Below are positions 1 through 6,786 of a stretch of DNA of 24,470 nucleotides, piece by piece; position 1 is the stretch's first letter, and each line of letters starts with the position of its first letter. A program made the position numbers and the translations under genes. The notes under the pieces were generated by a model, which saw only the letters and a list, made by a program, of their open reading frames with translations, had not been told where the DNA came from and did no database searches. Origin of the DNA: DASRRB01 sp036732755 (GTDB lineage: Bacteria > Planctomycetota > B15-G4 > SIAN01); the NCBI GenBank assembly GCA_036732755.1, contig DAINBU010000072.1, positions 1 to 24,470 on the forward strand, in the 5' to 3' direction.

Positions 1-1545
1 GATGGCGTAGTCGCGTCGTCCCAGTGGCGTCCGTCGATCGCACTGCGCAAGGATCCGCTCCACCTGCTCACGCGGGATCGACTTGGGCAAGGTCGAGAGG
101 CGCCAGTTGGGGACGGTCAGCGCCGAGCTCATCAGTTCGCCCGTGACGTCACCGCGGACGCGAAGGAAACGGACAAACGCGCGCAACGCCGTCACCGACA
201 GCTTGATCCGCCGGGGAGCCACGTGTTGCGCGCGCGAGAGCACGAAGGAGAAGCCCGACGCGAGCGCGCGCTCGTCGGTCTCGAGCAGACGCTCCGAGGG
301 ATCCGGCGCCGGACGCGCGCGCCAGCGCGCCCACCGTTCGCGCAGGCCGACCGCCGGTGCGAAGGGCGCGTAGTAGTCGTACCCGCCGAAGAGCTCGTCG
401 GCGCCTTCGCCCGACAGGACGACCGTCGCCGTCTTCCTCGCTTCCCGACAAAGCCACAGCAGCGGCAGCTGCGCCGGATCGCCGACCGGCTCGTCGAGCG
501 CGGCCGCGACGTCGGCGAAGAGCGGCAGGAAGCTGGCCGAGTCGAAACGGAAGGCGTGGTGGCGGCTGCCGACGTGGCGCGCGACGAGCTCGGCGAAACG
601 GGACTCGTCGTGCTCACCGCCGCTGGCGTCCCCGTCGGTCGGACCGGAGAACCCCATCGAGAAGGTGTCGATGCCGGGCCGCGCCTTCGCCGCGAGCGCC
701 GCGACCAGCGAGCTGTCGAGGCCGCTCGAGAGGAAGACGCCGACCGGCACGTCGGAGACGAGGCGCGAGCGAACCGCCGCGTTGAGCGCGGCGCGCAGCA
801 GCTCGTCGTCCGCGGGAGCGGGCGCGCCGCGCGGCGGCGGCAGCGGCAGCTCGAAGAAGCGTCTGCGCTCGATCGCTCCCGAGTCGAGGTCGACCCTCCA
901 GCGCTCGCCCGGCAGCACCCGCTCGACGCCGCGGAAGAGCGTGCGGCGGCCCGGCACGAAGTGGAGCGCGAGGTAGGCGTCGAGCCCGGCCGGGTCGATC
1001 TCGAAAGCGCGGCCGACCAGCTGGCCGAGCGCCTTGATCGAGGAGGCGAACGCGATCTTCGGATCGTCGTGGCGGCCGCCGTCGCCGTCGGCGCGCTGGA
1101 CGAAGAGCGGCTTCTCTCCGAAGCGGTCGCGCGCGAGCCAGAGCGTGCGCGCTTTGCGGTCGAGCAGCGCGATCGCGTGCATCCCGTCGATGCGCTGCAG
1201 CAACCCGTCCATGCCCCACGCGACGAAGCCGTGGGCGAGGACCTCGGTGTCGCTCTTCGTCTTGAACGCGAAGCCCTTCGCTTCCAATTCACGGCGGAGC
1301 TCGGCGTGGTTGTAGATCTCGCCGTTCTGGAAGGCGACCACCTCGCCGTCGCGCGCGAAGAGCGGCTGGTTCCCGCCCGCGACGTCGATCACCGCGAGGC
1401 GGCGCATCGCGAGCGCGACGTCGCGCTCGACGAACTCGCCGATGCCGTCGGGGCCACGCGCGTGCATCCGCTCGTTGGCGGCAAGCAGGCGCGCGCGGGA
1501 CGCCGGACGCCCGTCGTTCGCGACGAAACCGAGGATGCCGCACAT
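1..1545 (-). CDS. asnB: Asparagine synthetase, glutamine-hydrolysing (C-terminus beyond window)
   Basis: Cytoplasmic enzyme making asparagine from aspartate, ATP and glutamine-derived ammonia. The start is fixed by the residues after the initiator: Met-Cys-Gly-Ile-Leu, where Cys2 is the glutaminase nucleophile of class II amidotransferases. An N-terminal Ntn-type domain follows, with NGEIYNH and a later ARDRFGEKPL motif. The synthetase domain then carries the ATP-pyrophosphatase loop (SSGLDSS, with Ser where many members have Gly) and SGEGADELFGGYDYY. The frame stays open for 515 codons to base 1, so the last roughly 100 or more residues expected for the family are outside the window. No Shine-Dalgarno is visible upstream; a TACGAT hexamer lies 8 bases before the ATG. 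AsnB-like proteins also occur in surface-polymer clusters, but nothing here points to that role. The family call is secure. Confidence 0.95.
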   Translation of the reverse strand, partial: MCGILGFVANDGRPASRARLLAANERMHARGPDGIGEFVERDVALAMRRLAVIDVAGGNQPLFARDGEVVAFQNGEIYNHAELRRELEAKGFAFKTKSDTEVLAHGFVAWGMDGLLQRIDGMHAIALLDRKARTLWLARDRFGEKPLFVQRADGDGGRHDDPKIAFASSIKALGQLVGRAFEIDPAGLDAYLALHFVPGRRTLFRGVERVLPGERWRVDLDSGAIERRRFFELPLPPPRGAPAPADDELLRAALNAAVRSRLVSDVPVGVFLSSGLDSSLVAALAAKARPGIDTFSMGFSGPTDGDASGGEHDESRFAELVARHVGSRHHAFRFDSASFLPLFADVAAALDEPVGDPAQLPLLWLCREARKTATVVLSGEGADELFGGYDYYAPFAPAVGLRERWARWRARPAPDPSERLLETDERALASGFSFVLSRAQHVAPRRIKLSVTALRAFVRFLRVRGDVTGELMSSALTVPNWRLSTLPKSIPREQVERILAQCDRRTPLGRRDYAI

Positions 1546-1553
1546 GCGGCGCC

Positions 1554-1559
1554 ATCGTA
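1554..1559 (-). promoter_or_regulatory. Possible -10 box giving a leaderless asnB transcript
   Basis: On the minus strand the hexamer TACGAT (TANNNT pattern) ends 8 bases before the asnB ATG. No Shine-Dalgarno sequence lies in that interval. This spacing would put the transcript start at or next to the ATG. No convincing -35 box is seen. It is an inference from position and pattern only. Confidence 0.25.
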
Positions 1560-1571
1560 CGGCGCGCACAT

Positions 1572-1718
1572 TTGCGTCGTGCGAGGTTCCTCGACCGCTT
1601 CGGCGCCGCGAAAAAGAAGTCGAACGACGTCGTCGCCCACCTGCAGGACGACCACGGCGTCCCGCGCTACTGGGCGCGCACGCTGACGACGCGGTACTTG
1701 AAGTCGAAAGAGAAGTGA
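1572..1718 (+). pseudogene. C-terminal remnant of a small DUF4287-like protein
   Basis: One frame encodes about 48 residues ending in a TGA at 1716-1718, with protein-like composition: a Lys-rich turn, NDVVAHLQDDHGVPRYW, then ARTLTTRYLKSKEK. This resembles the helical segment of small DUF4287-type proteins, in which a conserved 'W/HL-x-E/D-x-HG' stretch is followed by a Trp/Ala-containing helix and a Tyr-containing helix. The expected N-terminal half is absent. Upstream codons in this frame run into the divergent asnB coding sequence, and the only local start is a TTG at 1572 with no ribosome site. I read it as a decayed fragment rather than a working gene. The family assignment comes from pattern memory and is tentative. 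Confidence 0.35.
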
Positions 1719-1766
1719 GCGGCGTCGGCGTAAGGGTGCATCCGGGTATCGCGACTCCGGCCCCGG

Positions 1767-2099
1767 TCAGGCCGCGCGTCTCCTTCCCGCGTTGCGAATC
1801 ACCGAAGCGAGGTCGGTGAGCGACGCTCCCATCGCGAGCAAGGCGTGCACGAGCAGGTCGATCGAGACCGACTCATTGCCCGCCTCCATGAAGGCGACGC
1901 GCGGCTGGCTCGAGCCGACCCGCTTCGCGAGCTGCGCCTGCGTCATCTCCTTCGCCTCACGACGCCGCCGGAGTTCCCGCGACAGCGCAACCTTCAACTC
2001 GACGAAGGCGCGGTCCTCCTTCGTGAGTCCGAGGAATTGCGCGACGGTGCCGACCTCCCATCCGGCGGCCTTCAGCTTCTTCTTCGTACTCGTCTTCAT
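1767..2099 (-). CDS. XRE-family HigA-type antitoxin
   Basis: A 110-residue DNA-binding protein. Residues 1-35 are a basic/hydrophobic leader (MKTSTKKKLKAAGW...). A central helix-turn-helix spans about residues 45-100, with MTQAQLAKRVGSSQPRVAFME as the recognition region. This layout is typical of antitoxins that follow a HigB/Gp49-like toxin and repress their own operon. The chosen ATG overlaps the last codons of the upstream toxin reading frame by 4 bases (ATGA), which is the usual coupling in such pairs. The open frame extends further upstream, but that part is in the wrong frame relative to the toxin remnant and is not protein-like. The antitoxin reads as intact while its toxin is broken, so it may survive as an orphan regulator. 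Confidence 0.85.
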   Translation of the reverse strand: MKTSTKKKLKAAGWEVGTVAQFLGLTKEDRAFVELKVALSRELRRRREAKEMTQAQLAKRVGSSQPRVAFMEAGNESVSIDLLVHALLAMGASLTDLASVIRNAGRRRAA

Positions 2100-2301
2100 G
2101 ATCCGATTCCTCCTCGAAACCTGGCCAGACGCCGCCTGCAAGTGTCGATCACGTGCGCCGGCGTGTCCTGCGACGACTTCGCGAAGACAGCGGCGCGCCG
2201 TCCTGCAGCATCCAGAGCAGATGACCCGCTTCACGCCGCGCCCGAACGCTGAACGGCGGCGTCCGGATCACTCCTTTCAGCCACACGATCGGCTTCGACA
2301 C
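2096..2301 (-). pseudogene. HigB/Gp49-like (RelE/ParE superfamily) toxin with internal deletion
   Basis: The first 39 or so codons from the GTG at 2301 encode a clear toxin N-terminus (SKPIVWLKGVIRTPPFS, then REAGHLLWMLQDGAPLS). The frame then runs into nonsense and stops at 2149. In another frame, starting almost at the same point, the family C-terminus appears (VFAKSSQDTPAHVIDTCRRR, then LARF) and ends in the TGA overlapping the antitoxin ATG. The middle of the fold, normally about 45 residues including the PMPSIG-x-RCHELRI region and the central strands, is missing. The locus is about 206 bases against roughly 340 expected, so the loss is not a multiple of three. The break lies near 2184-2195. 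Toxin activity should be lost. Confidence 0.8.
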
Positions 2302-2385
2302 GTCCGCGACTTCCGGAGAATATCGGATCGGAGATGGAGCGTCTCGAGACTTCCACTTCCGAGCTGCGACCGCGGGACTCACGGA

Positions 2386-2607
2386 GTGAGACGCGCGATC
2401 TCCGTGGTGGTGACCCCCCTTCGCTCGGGATCGGACGCGAACGATCTCGCGGCGGTCTGCGCGGCGGTCTGCGCGCCATGCGTGCTGCCGGTCGCGGTGC
2501 TCGCCGGCGCGTTCGTGCTCGACGTCGCGATGTTCCCGATCCAGATCGGCTTCGGCCTCTATCCGTACTGCGATCGAGACGAGCCCGGCCGACCGATGCG
2601 GAAATGA
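2386..2607 (+). CDS. Possible small hydrophobic protein, unrecognised
   Basis: A 73-codon frame from a GTG at 2386 to the TGA at 2605. The second half has strong G/C third positions and a coherent hydrophobic stretch (residues about 25-60: LPVAVLAGAFVLDVAMFPIQ, then IGFGLYPYC). It resembles the 'D-V-x-x-x-P-x-Q' membrane segment of small secreted or lipoprotein-like proteins. Three cysteines lie just before the hydrophobic part, but no proper lipobox or signal peptide is placed correctly. No well-spaced ribosome site is visible; a GGAG touches the GTG. It could be the surviving C-terminal part of a larger gene. The rest of the 2302-2745 stretch shows nothing else convincing beyond the hicBA upstream region. 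Confidence 0.3.
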   Translation: MRRAISVVVTPLRSGSDANDLAAVCAAVCAPCVLPVAVLAGAFVLDVAMFPIQIGFGLYPYCDRDEPGRPMRK

Positions 2608-2680
2608 CCGCCGCCGAGGTCGAACGCGAGGCGTTCCAGCGGGAAGTGAAGCACCGCTCGCGCTCGATCGCCGCGACCCG

Positions 2681-2709
2681 TTCTCCGCATTCCAATCGGG
2701 AGATAGAGT
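2681..2709 (+). promoter_or_regulatory. Candidate hicBA promoter
   Basis: TTCTCC at 2681-2686 and TAGAGT at 2704-2709 are separated by 17 bases and lie about 37 bases before the hicB start. They match the sigma-70 consensus at 3/6 and 4/6 positions. The region is less GC-rich than its surroundings. HicB-type proteins usually control their own operon, but this HicB lacks a DNA-binding tail and no operator repeat is obvious. Confidence 0.3.
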
Positions 2710-2733
2710 GAATCGCCCCGTGGTGAGCATTCC

Positions 2734-2740
2734 GAGGAGG
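2734..2740 (+). promoter_or_regulatory. Strong ribosome binding site that fixes the GTG start of hicB
   Basis: GAGGAGG lies 5 bases before the GTG at 2746. It is one of the best Shine-Dalgarno matches in the window and decides the start, since no ATG is available at the N-terminus. Confidence 0.75.
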
Positions 2741-2745
2741 CTGCC

Positions 2746-2958
2746 GTGAAGTTCCGCGTTCTGATCGAAGAGGACGAAGATGGCGCGTTCGTAGCGCAGG
2801 TTCCCTCCTTGCCCGGGTGCATCTCGCAAGGCAAGACGCGCGACGAGGCAATGCGAAACATCAAGGAAGCCATCTCCGGCTATCTCGAGAGCTTGCAGGC
2901 GCACGACGAGCCGATTCCTCCATCGATCGGCGAAGAGGTCGTGGACGTCGCAGTGTGA
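2746..2958 (+). CDS. hicB: HicB-family antitoxin
   Basis: A 70-residue protein with the partial RNase-H-like HicB fold. It begins MKFRVLIEEDEDGAFVAQVP, followed by the hallmark SLPGCISQGKTRDEAMRNI and an amphipathic helix KEAISGYLESL. It is the short form without the C-terminal helix-turn-helix or ribbon-helix-helix domain, so autoregulation by this protein alone is uncertain. HicB binds and blocks the HicA mRNA-cleaving toxin. It is followed directly by hicA with a 4-base GTGA overlap, so the two are translationally coupled. Here the antitoxin gene comes first, unlike the classical hicA-hicB order. The call is secure. Confidence 0.92.
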   Translation: MKFRVLIEEDEDGAFVAQVPSLPGCISQGKTRDEAMRNIKEAISGYLESLQAHDEPIPPSIGEEVVDVAV

Positions 2959-3185
2959 GCGCATTGCCGAGAGTCTCCGGACGCGAGGTCGTCGCTGCGC
3001 TCGCGAAGTGCGGATATCAGTTCGACCGGCAGAAGGGCAGCCACATCATCCTCAGGAATCCCAATCCTCCATTCCGAAGGATGGTCGTTCCGGATCACAA
3101 GGAACTTCACACTGGGACGCTGCGCGCAATCATTCGCGAGGCCGGACTGACCGTAACGGAGTTCATCGCGCTCTTGCAGAGGTGA
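2955..3185 (+). CDS. hicA: HicA-family mRNA interferase toxin
   Basis: A 76-residue toxin with a dsRNA-binding-like fold. It starts at a GTG overlapping the hicB stop. Visible features are the N-terminal helix (SGREVVAALAKCGYQF), the catalytic-loop motif RQKGSHIILRN with the expected active His at about residue 30, the basic strand RRMVVPDHKEL, and the C-terminal helix LRAIIREAGLTVTEFIALLQ. All expected elements are present in one frame, so the toxin appears functional, in contrast to the broken toxin about 650 bases away. The frame continues upstream inside hicB, but those codons are shadows. HicA cleaves mRNA when HicB is lost, giving stasis or plasmid/phage-related protection. Confidence 0.92.
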   Translation: MSALPRVSGREVVAALAKCGYQFDRQKGSHIILRNPNPPFRRMVVPDHKELHTGTLRAIIREAGLTVTEFIALLQR

Positions 3186-3227
3186 CTTGTAGTCTTCTTC
3201 ACTGCTGGAGTCTTCGCTCGCGCCTCG

Positions 3228-4016
3228 TCACGACCCCGTGCTCTCGTACCTCCGCACGCCGAGCTTCCAGCAGAAGGCCGAGAGGAGCCCGAAGCCGATC
3301 GCGACCAGCGGCGACATCGCGGCGAGCGAGCGCCAGCCTTCGCGCTGCAGCAGGAACGTCGCGGGATAGAAGGCGACGAAGCCGAAGGGGATGACCCAGC
3401 GCAGCAGGAAGCGGATCGGCGCCGGGAAGATCTGCTGCGGCCAGCGGCCCGACGGGATCAGGTTGAAGACGGGCGGCGCGACGCCGATGCGGTCCTCGAA
3501 GTGGAACGAGACCGACGCGAGCATCGAGAAGACGAAGACGTAGATCAGCGCCCCGCACACCGCCGTGGTCGCGACGAAGAGCCAGTCGACGGGCGTGAAG
3601 TCGAAGTGGAGGCGGTTCACGGCGTAGACCACGACGCCGAGCCCGATCGCCGTCTCCACCAGCACCGGGATCCGGAACACGTCGAACATCACCTGCGCCC
3701 AGGTCGAGAGCGGCCGCAGCAGCACGCGGTCGAAGCGTCCGTCGATGATGTAGCGGTCGCCGAATTCGAAGAGGTTCCAGCTCACCGTCGCGAACAGGCC
3801 GTAGCTCATGCTCGCCAGCCCGACGATCAGGAATACCTCGGGCTGCGCCCAGCCCGCGATCGCACCGACGCGATGCAGGATGAGCCACGCCGAGACGATC
3901 GACGACACCCCGCCGAGCGACGTCGCGAACAGATCGGCCAGGAAGTCGCCCCGGTAGGCGAGCCGCACCTTGAGCATCTGCGCGAAGAGGGCGAGGTAGA
4001 TCCGCAGCGTCCGCAT
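3228..4016 (-). CDS. ABC-2 type exporter permease (third gene of the operon)
   Basis: A 262-residue integral membrane protein with about six hydrophobic segments. The N-terminus (LRIYLALFAQMLKVRLAYRG) and the GRFDRVLLRPLSTWAQ segment are typical of the second permease in ATPase-permease-permease exporters of the ABC-2 class. Its ATG lies 7 bases after the stop of the upstream permease gene, so it is almost certainly in the same transcript. The two permeases probably form a heterodimer powered by the ATPase encoded first. Related systems export drugs or viologens, but the substrate here cannot be read from sequence. It converges on hicA, with 42 bases between the two stops and no clear terminator hairpin. 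Confidence 0.88.
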   Translation of the reverse strand: MRTLRIYLALFAQMLKVRLAYRGDFLADLFATSLGGVSSIVSAWLILHRVGAIAGWAQPEVFLIVGLASMSYGLFATVSWNLFEFGDRYIIDGRFDRVLLRPLSTWAQVMFDVFRIPVLVETAIGLGVVVYAVNRLHFDFTPVDWLFVATTAVCGALIYVFVFSMLASVSFHFEDRIGVAPPVFNLIPSGRWPQQIFPAPIRFLLRWVIPFGFVAFYPATFLLQREGWRSLAAMSPLVAIGFGLLSAFCWKLGVRRYESTGS

Positions 4017-4023
4017 CGCGCGT

Positions 4024-4839
4024 CTACCCGCCCTGAACCGTGAGCCGCTTCGTCACGCGCCGCCACACGAACGCGCAGAGCAGCGTGAAGAGGACGACCC
4101 ACCCCGCCTGCCGCGCCAGCGCGAGTGCGAGTTCCTGCCCGCGCAGCTTCCCGAGCCAGATCGACGTCGGGACGTAGCTGATCTGCTGGAACGGCAGCCA
4201 GCTCGTCACGGCCGCGAGCCACGACGGGAACATCGCGACCGGGAGCACGAGCCCCGACAGGATCTCGAGCAGGTAGTGCTTGGCGCGCATCACGCCGTCG
4301 ATCGACTTCAGCGGGAACGCGCACATCCCGACCAGGAAGTTGAGCTGCGTCAGGATCAGCAGCGCGAGCCAGATCGAGACGACGAAGGCGCAGCCGTTCA
4401 GGAACGACGCCGGCAGCGCGACCGGGAAGCAGAGGAAGATCACGATCCCGACCGGCAGCGAGAAGCAGAGGAAGCGGAACGTCCCCTCGCCGATCGCGCC
4501 GGCGAGCACCGTCCCCTGGTAGGAGACCGGCCGCGCCAGCGCGAGCGCGATCTCGCCCTTCTGCACCTGGTCGCCGATCTCGCGGTCGACGTTGTTGAAG
4601 TAGAAGCTGCGCGCGATCCAGCCGACCGCCACGTAGGTCGTCATACCTGCGAGGTCGTAGCCGTCGATCAAGGCGCCGGGCGCGCGATCGGCGAAGACCG
4701 CCTTCCAGATGTAGTAGTTGATCGCGACGTAGATGAGGTAGGAGACGATGCCGGTGTAGTACCGCAGCCGGTACGCGAGCATCTTCTGGAACGTGCCGCT
4801 CACGAAGCCGAGGTAGGGCGCGACCCGCAGCACGCTCAC
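4024..4839 (-). CDS. ABC-2 type exporter permease (second gene of the operon)
   Basis: A 271-residue membrane protein. The start is the GTG at 4839, which overlaps the ATPase stop by 4 bases (GTGA). The longer frame upstream only shadows the ATPase gene. The N-terminus (YLGFVSGTFQKMLAYRLRYY) and the segment GDQVQKGEIALALARPVSYQ match the first-permease type of this exporter class; the latter is the cytoplasmic loop after the second membrane helix. About six membrane helices are visible, with the last followed by a basic tail (WRRVTKRLTVQGG). It is likely the partner of the downstream permease. The substrate is unknown. Confidence 0.9.
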   Translation of the reverse strand: MSVLRVAPYLGFVSGTFQKMLAYRLRYYTGIVSYLIYVAINYYIWKAVFADRAPGALIDGYDLAGMTTYVAVGWIARSFYFNNVDREIGDQVQKGEIALALARPVSYQGTVLAGAIGEGTFRFLCFSLPVGIVIFLCFPVALPASFLNGCAFVVSIWLALLILTQLNFLVGMCAFPLKSIDGVMRAKHYLLEILSGLVLPVAMFPSWLAAVTSWLPFQQISYVPTSIWLGKLRGQELALALARQAGWVVLFTLLCAFVWRRVTKRLTVQGG

Positions 4840-5903
4840 GACCGGCCCGCCGCCTTCGCCGCGCGCGCGCCGTCCGGCGTCCCGGCCGGGAGCAGCCCCT
4901 TCGGCGCGACGCCCTTCTTCTCGTAGATCTTCCGGATCACGACCTCGATCGACGGCTCGGGCAGCGCGATGTCGGCCACCTTCGCCGCGCCGACGATGCG
5001 CGCGAGCACCTCGGCGGCCGGGATCTCGCTCTTCTTGAAGCGCGCCGACCAGCGCACGTCCGACGTGCGCGTGAACGCGACGCCCGGCAGCAGCCGCTGG
5101 AGCGTCCCGTCGGCGACCGGCTCGGCGAGCTCGATCTCGGCCGTGGACTCCTCCCCCGCCTCGTCCTTCAGCCGCTCGAGGCTGCCGTCGTAGACGATCT
5201 TGCCGCCGTCGATCACCATCACCCGCTCGGCGAGCAGCTCGATGTCGCGCAGGTCGTGCGTCGTGAGCAGGATGGTCGTCCCGAACTTCTCGTTCACGCT
5301 GCGCAGGAACGCGCGGATCGCGTCCTTGGCGACCAGGTCGAGCCCGATGGTCGGCTCGTCCAGGAAGAGCAGCTCCGGCCCGTGCAGCAGGCTCGCCGCC
5401 AGGTCGGCGCGCATGCGCTGCCCGAGCGAGAGCTTGCGCACGGGCGTGTGGAGGAATTCGTCGAGGTCGAGGATCCCGCGCAGCTGCTTCAGCCGCTCCT
5501 CGCCGAGGTTCTTCTCGACCTCGTAGATCCGCAGCAGCAGCCGGAAGGACTCGATGACGGCGAGGTCCCACCAGAGCTGCGTGCGCTGCCCGAAGACGAC
5601 GCCGATGCGGCGGACGTACCGCTTGCGATCGCGCCAGGGCACGAGCCCCATCGACGCGATCTCGCCGGAGGTCGGCGTGAGGATGCCGGTCAGCATCTTG
5701 ATCGTCGTCGACTTGCCGGCGCCGTTCGGCCCGATGTAGCCGATCCGCTCGCCCGCCTCGATCGAGAAGCTCACGCCGTCCACCGCGCGCACCGACTCGT
5801 AGCGGCGCGAGACGAGGTCCTTCAGGGCTCCCCCCAGGCCCTCCCGGCGCCGGAAGCGGCGGAACTCCTTCACCAGATCGCGGACGGCGACGACGGCGGC
5901 CAT
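4836..5903 (-). CDS. ABC exporter ATP-binding protein
   Basis: A 355-residue ATPase. Walker A GPNGAGKST is at about residues 58-66, the Q-loop Gln is in VVFGQRTQLWWDL near residue 106, the signature LSLGQRM is at about 158-164, Walker B LLFLDEP is at about 178-184, and the switch His is in LLTTHDL near 216. The signature has LSLGQ rather than LSGGQ, as is common in this NatA/drug-export-like subclass. An extension of about 100 residues follows the nucleotide-binding domain and ends in an Ala/Arg-rich tail. The ATG at 5903 gives the normal N-terminus (VVAVRDLVKEFRRF). The frame continues upstream, but only over intergenic DNA and antisense to the TerC gene. It is the first gene of the three-gene exporter operon and energises both permeases. 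Confidence 0.95.
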   Translation of the reverse strand: MAAVVAVRDLVKEFRRFRRREGLGGALKDLVSRRYESVRAVDGVSFSIEAGERIGYIGPNGAGKSTTIKMLTGILTPTSGEIASMGLVPWRDRKRYVRRIGVVFGQRTQLWWDLAVIESFRLLLRIYEVEKNLGEERLKQLRGILDLDEFLHTPVRKLSLGQRMRADLAASLLHGPELLFLDEPTIGLDLVAKDAIRAFLRSVNEKFGTTILLTTHDLRDIELLAERVMVIDGGKIVYDGSLERLKDEAGEESTAEIELAEPVADGTLQRLLPGVAFTRTSDVRWSARFKKSEIPAAEVLARIVGAAKVADIALPEPSIEVVIRKIYEKKGVAPKGLLPAGTPDGARAAKAAGRS

Positions 5904-5948
5904 GGATGCGTCGGATCCCTGTTCGATCGTTGCGGCGAGCCGCGGGAC

Positions 5949-5956
5949 ATTATCGT
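5949..5956. promoter_or_regulatory. Divergent promoter region between the ABC exporter operon and terC
   Basis: The 94-base gap between the two divergent starts holds an A/T-rich island at 5949-5956. It reads GATAAT on the minus strand, about 45 bases before the ATPase ATG. It reads TATCGT on the plus strand, about 41 bases before the terC GTG, with a weak TTGCGG roughly 15 bases upstream. Overlapping -10 boxes would make the two operons compete or share control. No manganese-riboswitch-like structure fits in this short leader. Confidence 0.3.
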
Positions 5957-5997
5957 CGCCGCCCTCTTCCGTCCCTGCTGCGTGGAGACGCGACGCC

Positions 5998-6786
5998 GTG
6001 GCCGAACTCTTCACCGCCGAGAACCTCTTCGCGCTGCTGACGCTGACGTCGCTCGAAGTGGTGCTCGGCATCGACAACATCGTCTTCATCGCGATCCTGT
6101 GCGCCCGCCTGCCGCCGGAGCGGCGCGAGTCGGCGCGGCGCATCGGCCTCTTCCTCGCGATGTTCGCGCGCATCGCGCTGCTGCTCATGATGGGCTGGCT
6201 CGCGGGCCTCACCTCTCCGCTCGTGCCGGCGATCGAGATCGGCCAGTTCTCCCACGCCTTCAGCGGGCGCGACCTGATCCTCGCCCTCGGCGGCCTCTTC
6301 CTGGTCGGGAAGGCGACGCTCGAGATCCACCACAAGCTCGAGGGGCCGGCCGGCGACGACCGGCACGCCGTGAAGCCGAAGCACGCGGACTTCGGCGGCA
6401 TCCTGACCCAGATCGTCCTGCTCGACCTCGTCTTCTCGCTCGACTCGGTCATCACGGCGGTCGGGATGGCGCGCTCGCGCTACGTGATGGTCACCGCCGT
6501 GATCCTGGCGGTCGTCGTGATGATGGTCTTCTCGGGGAGGATCGCCGACTACATCGAGCGGCGGCCGACGATCAAGATCCTCGCCCTGTCGTTCCTGCTG
6601 TTGATCGGCGTGACGCTCGTCGTCGAGGGCTGCGGCGGCCACGTCTCGAAGGGGTACATCTACTTCGCCATGGCGTTTTCGCTCGGCGTCGAGATGCTGA
6701 ACCTGCGGATGCGCAAGCACGAGCCGGTGCTCCTGCGCGACTCCCACCTCCCGCGCGACGAGGAATCCCCCCATGCGTCGTCGTGA
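5998..6786 (+). CDS. TerC-family integral membrane protein
   Basis: A 262-residue protein with about seven membrane helices. The family hallmarks are the first-helix motif SLEVVLGIDNIVF (Glu20 and Asp26) and the mirrored motif LLDLVFSLDSVITAVGMA near residue 145. Intramembrane acidic residues in both suggest cation handling. TerC-like proteins are linked to tellurite resistance, manganese efflux and metalation of exported proteins; which applies here is not visible. I chose the GTG at 5998 because GGAG lies 10 bases upstream and the protein then begins AELFTAENLFALLTL like other members. An upstream ATG would add an unrelated leader. The 3' end overlaps the next gene by 14 bases, so it shares a transcript with the HEAT protein. 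Confidence 0.93.
   Translation: MAELFTAENLFALLTLTSLEVVLGIDNIVFIAILCARLPPERRESARRIGLFLAMFARIALLLMMGWLAGLTSPLVPAIEIGQFSHAFSGRDLILALGGLFLVGKATLEIHHKLEGPAGDDRHAVKPKHADFGGILTQIVLLDLVFSLDSVITAVGMARSRYVMVTAVILAVVVMMVFSGRIADYIERRPTIKILALSFLLLIGVTLVVEGCGGHVSKGYIYFAMAFSLGVEMLNLRMRKHEPVLLRDSHLPRDEESPHASS

Noticed and set aside
223..1686. Long plus-strand open frame opposite asnB
   Set aside because: Arg/Ala/Glu-rich low-complexity translation typical of antisense to a GC-rich gene; asnB on the minus strand has full family motifs.
2604..2711. 35-codon frame overlapping the end of the small hydrophobic frame by 4 bases
   Set aside because: Too short, no family resemblance, no ribosome site and polar low-information composition; the overlap is likely chance.
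3186..3227. Terminator between hicA and the ABC permease
   Set aside because: No stem followed by a T-run on either strand could be found.
5904..5997. Manganese (yybP-ykoY) riboswitch before terC
   Set aside because: The leader is under 100 bases and I could not place the conserved loops; nothing supports it.
5904..6455. N-terminal extension of the ABC ATPase frame
   Set aside because: It is antisense to terC and has Ser/Arg-rich shadow composition; the ATG at 5903 gives the normal ATPase N-terminus.
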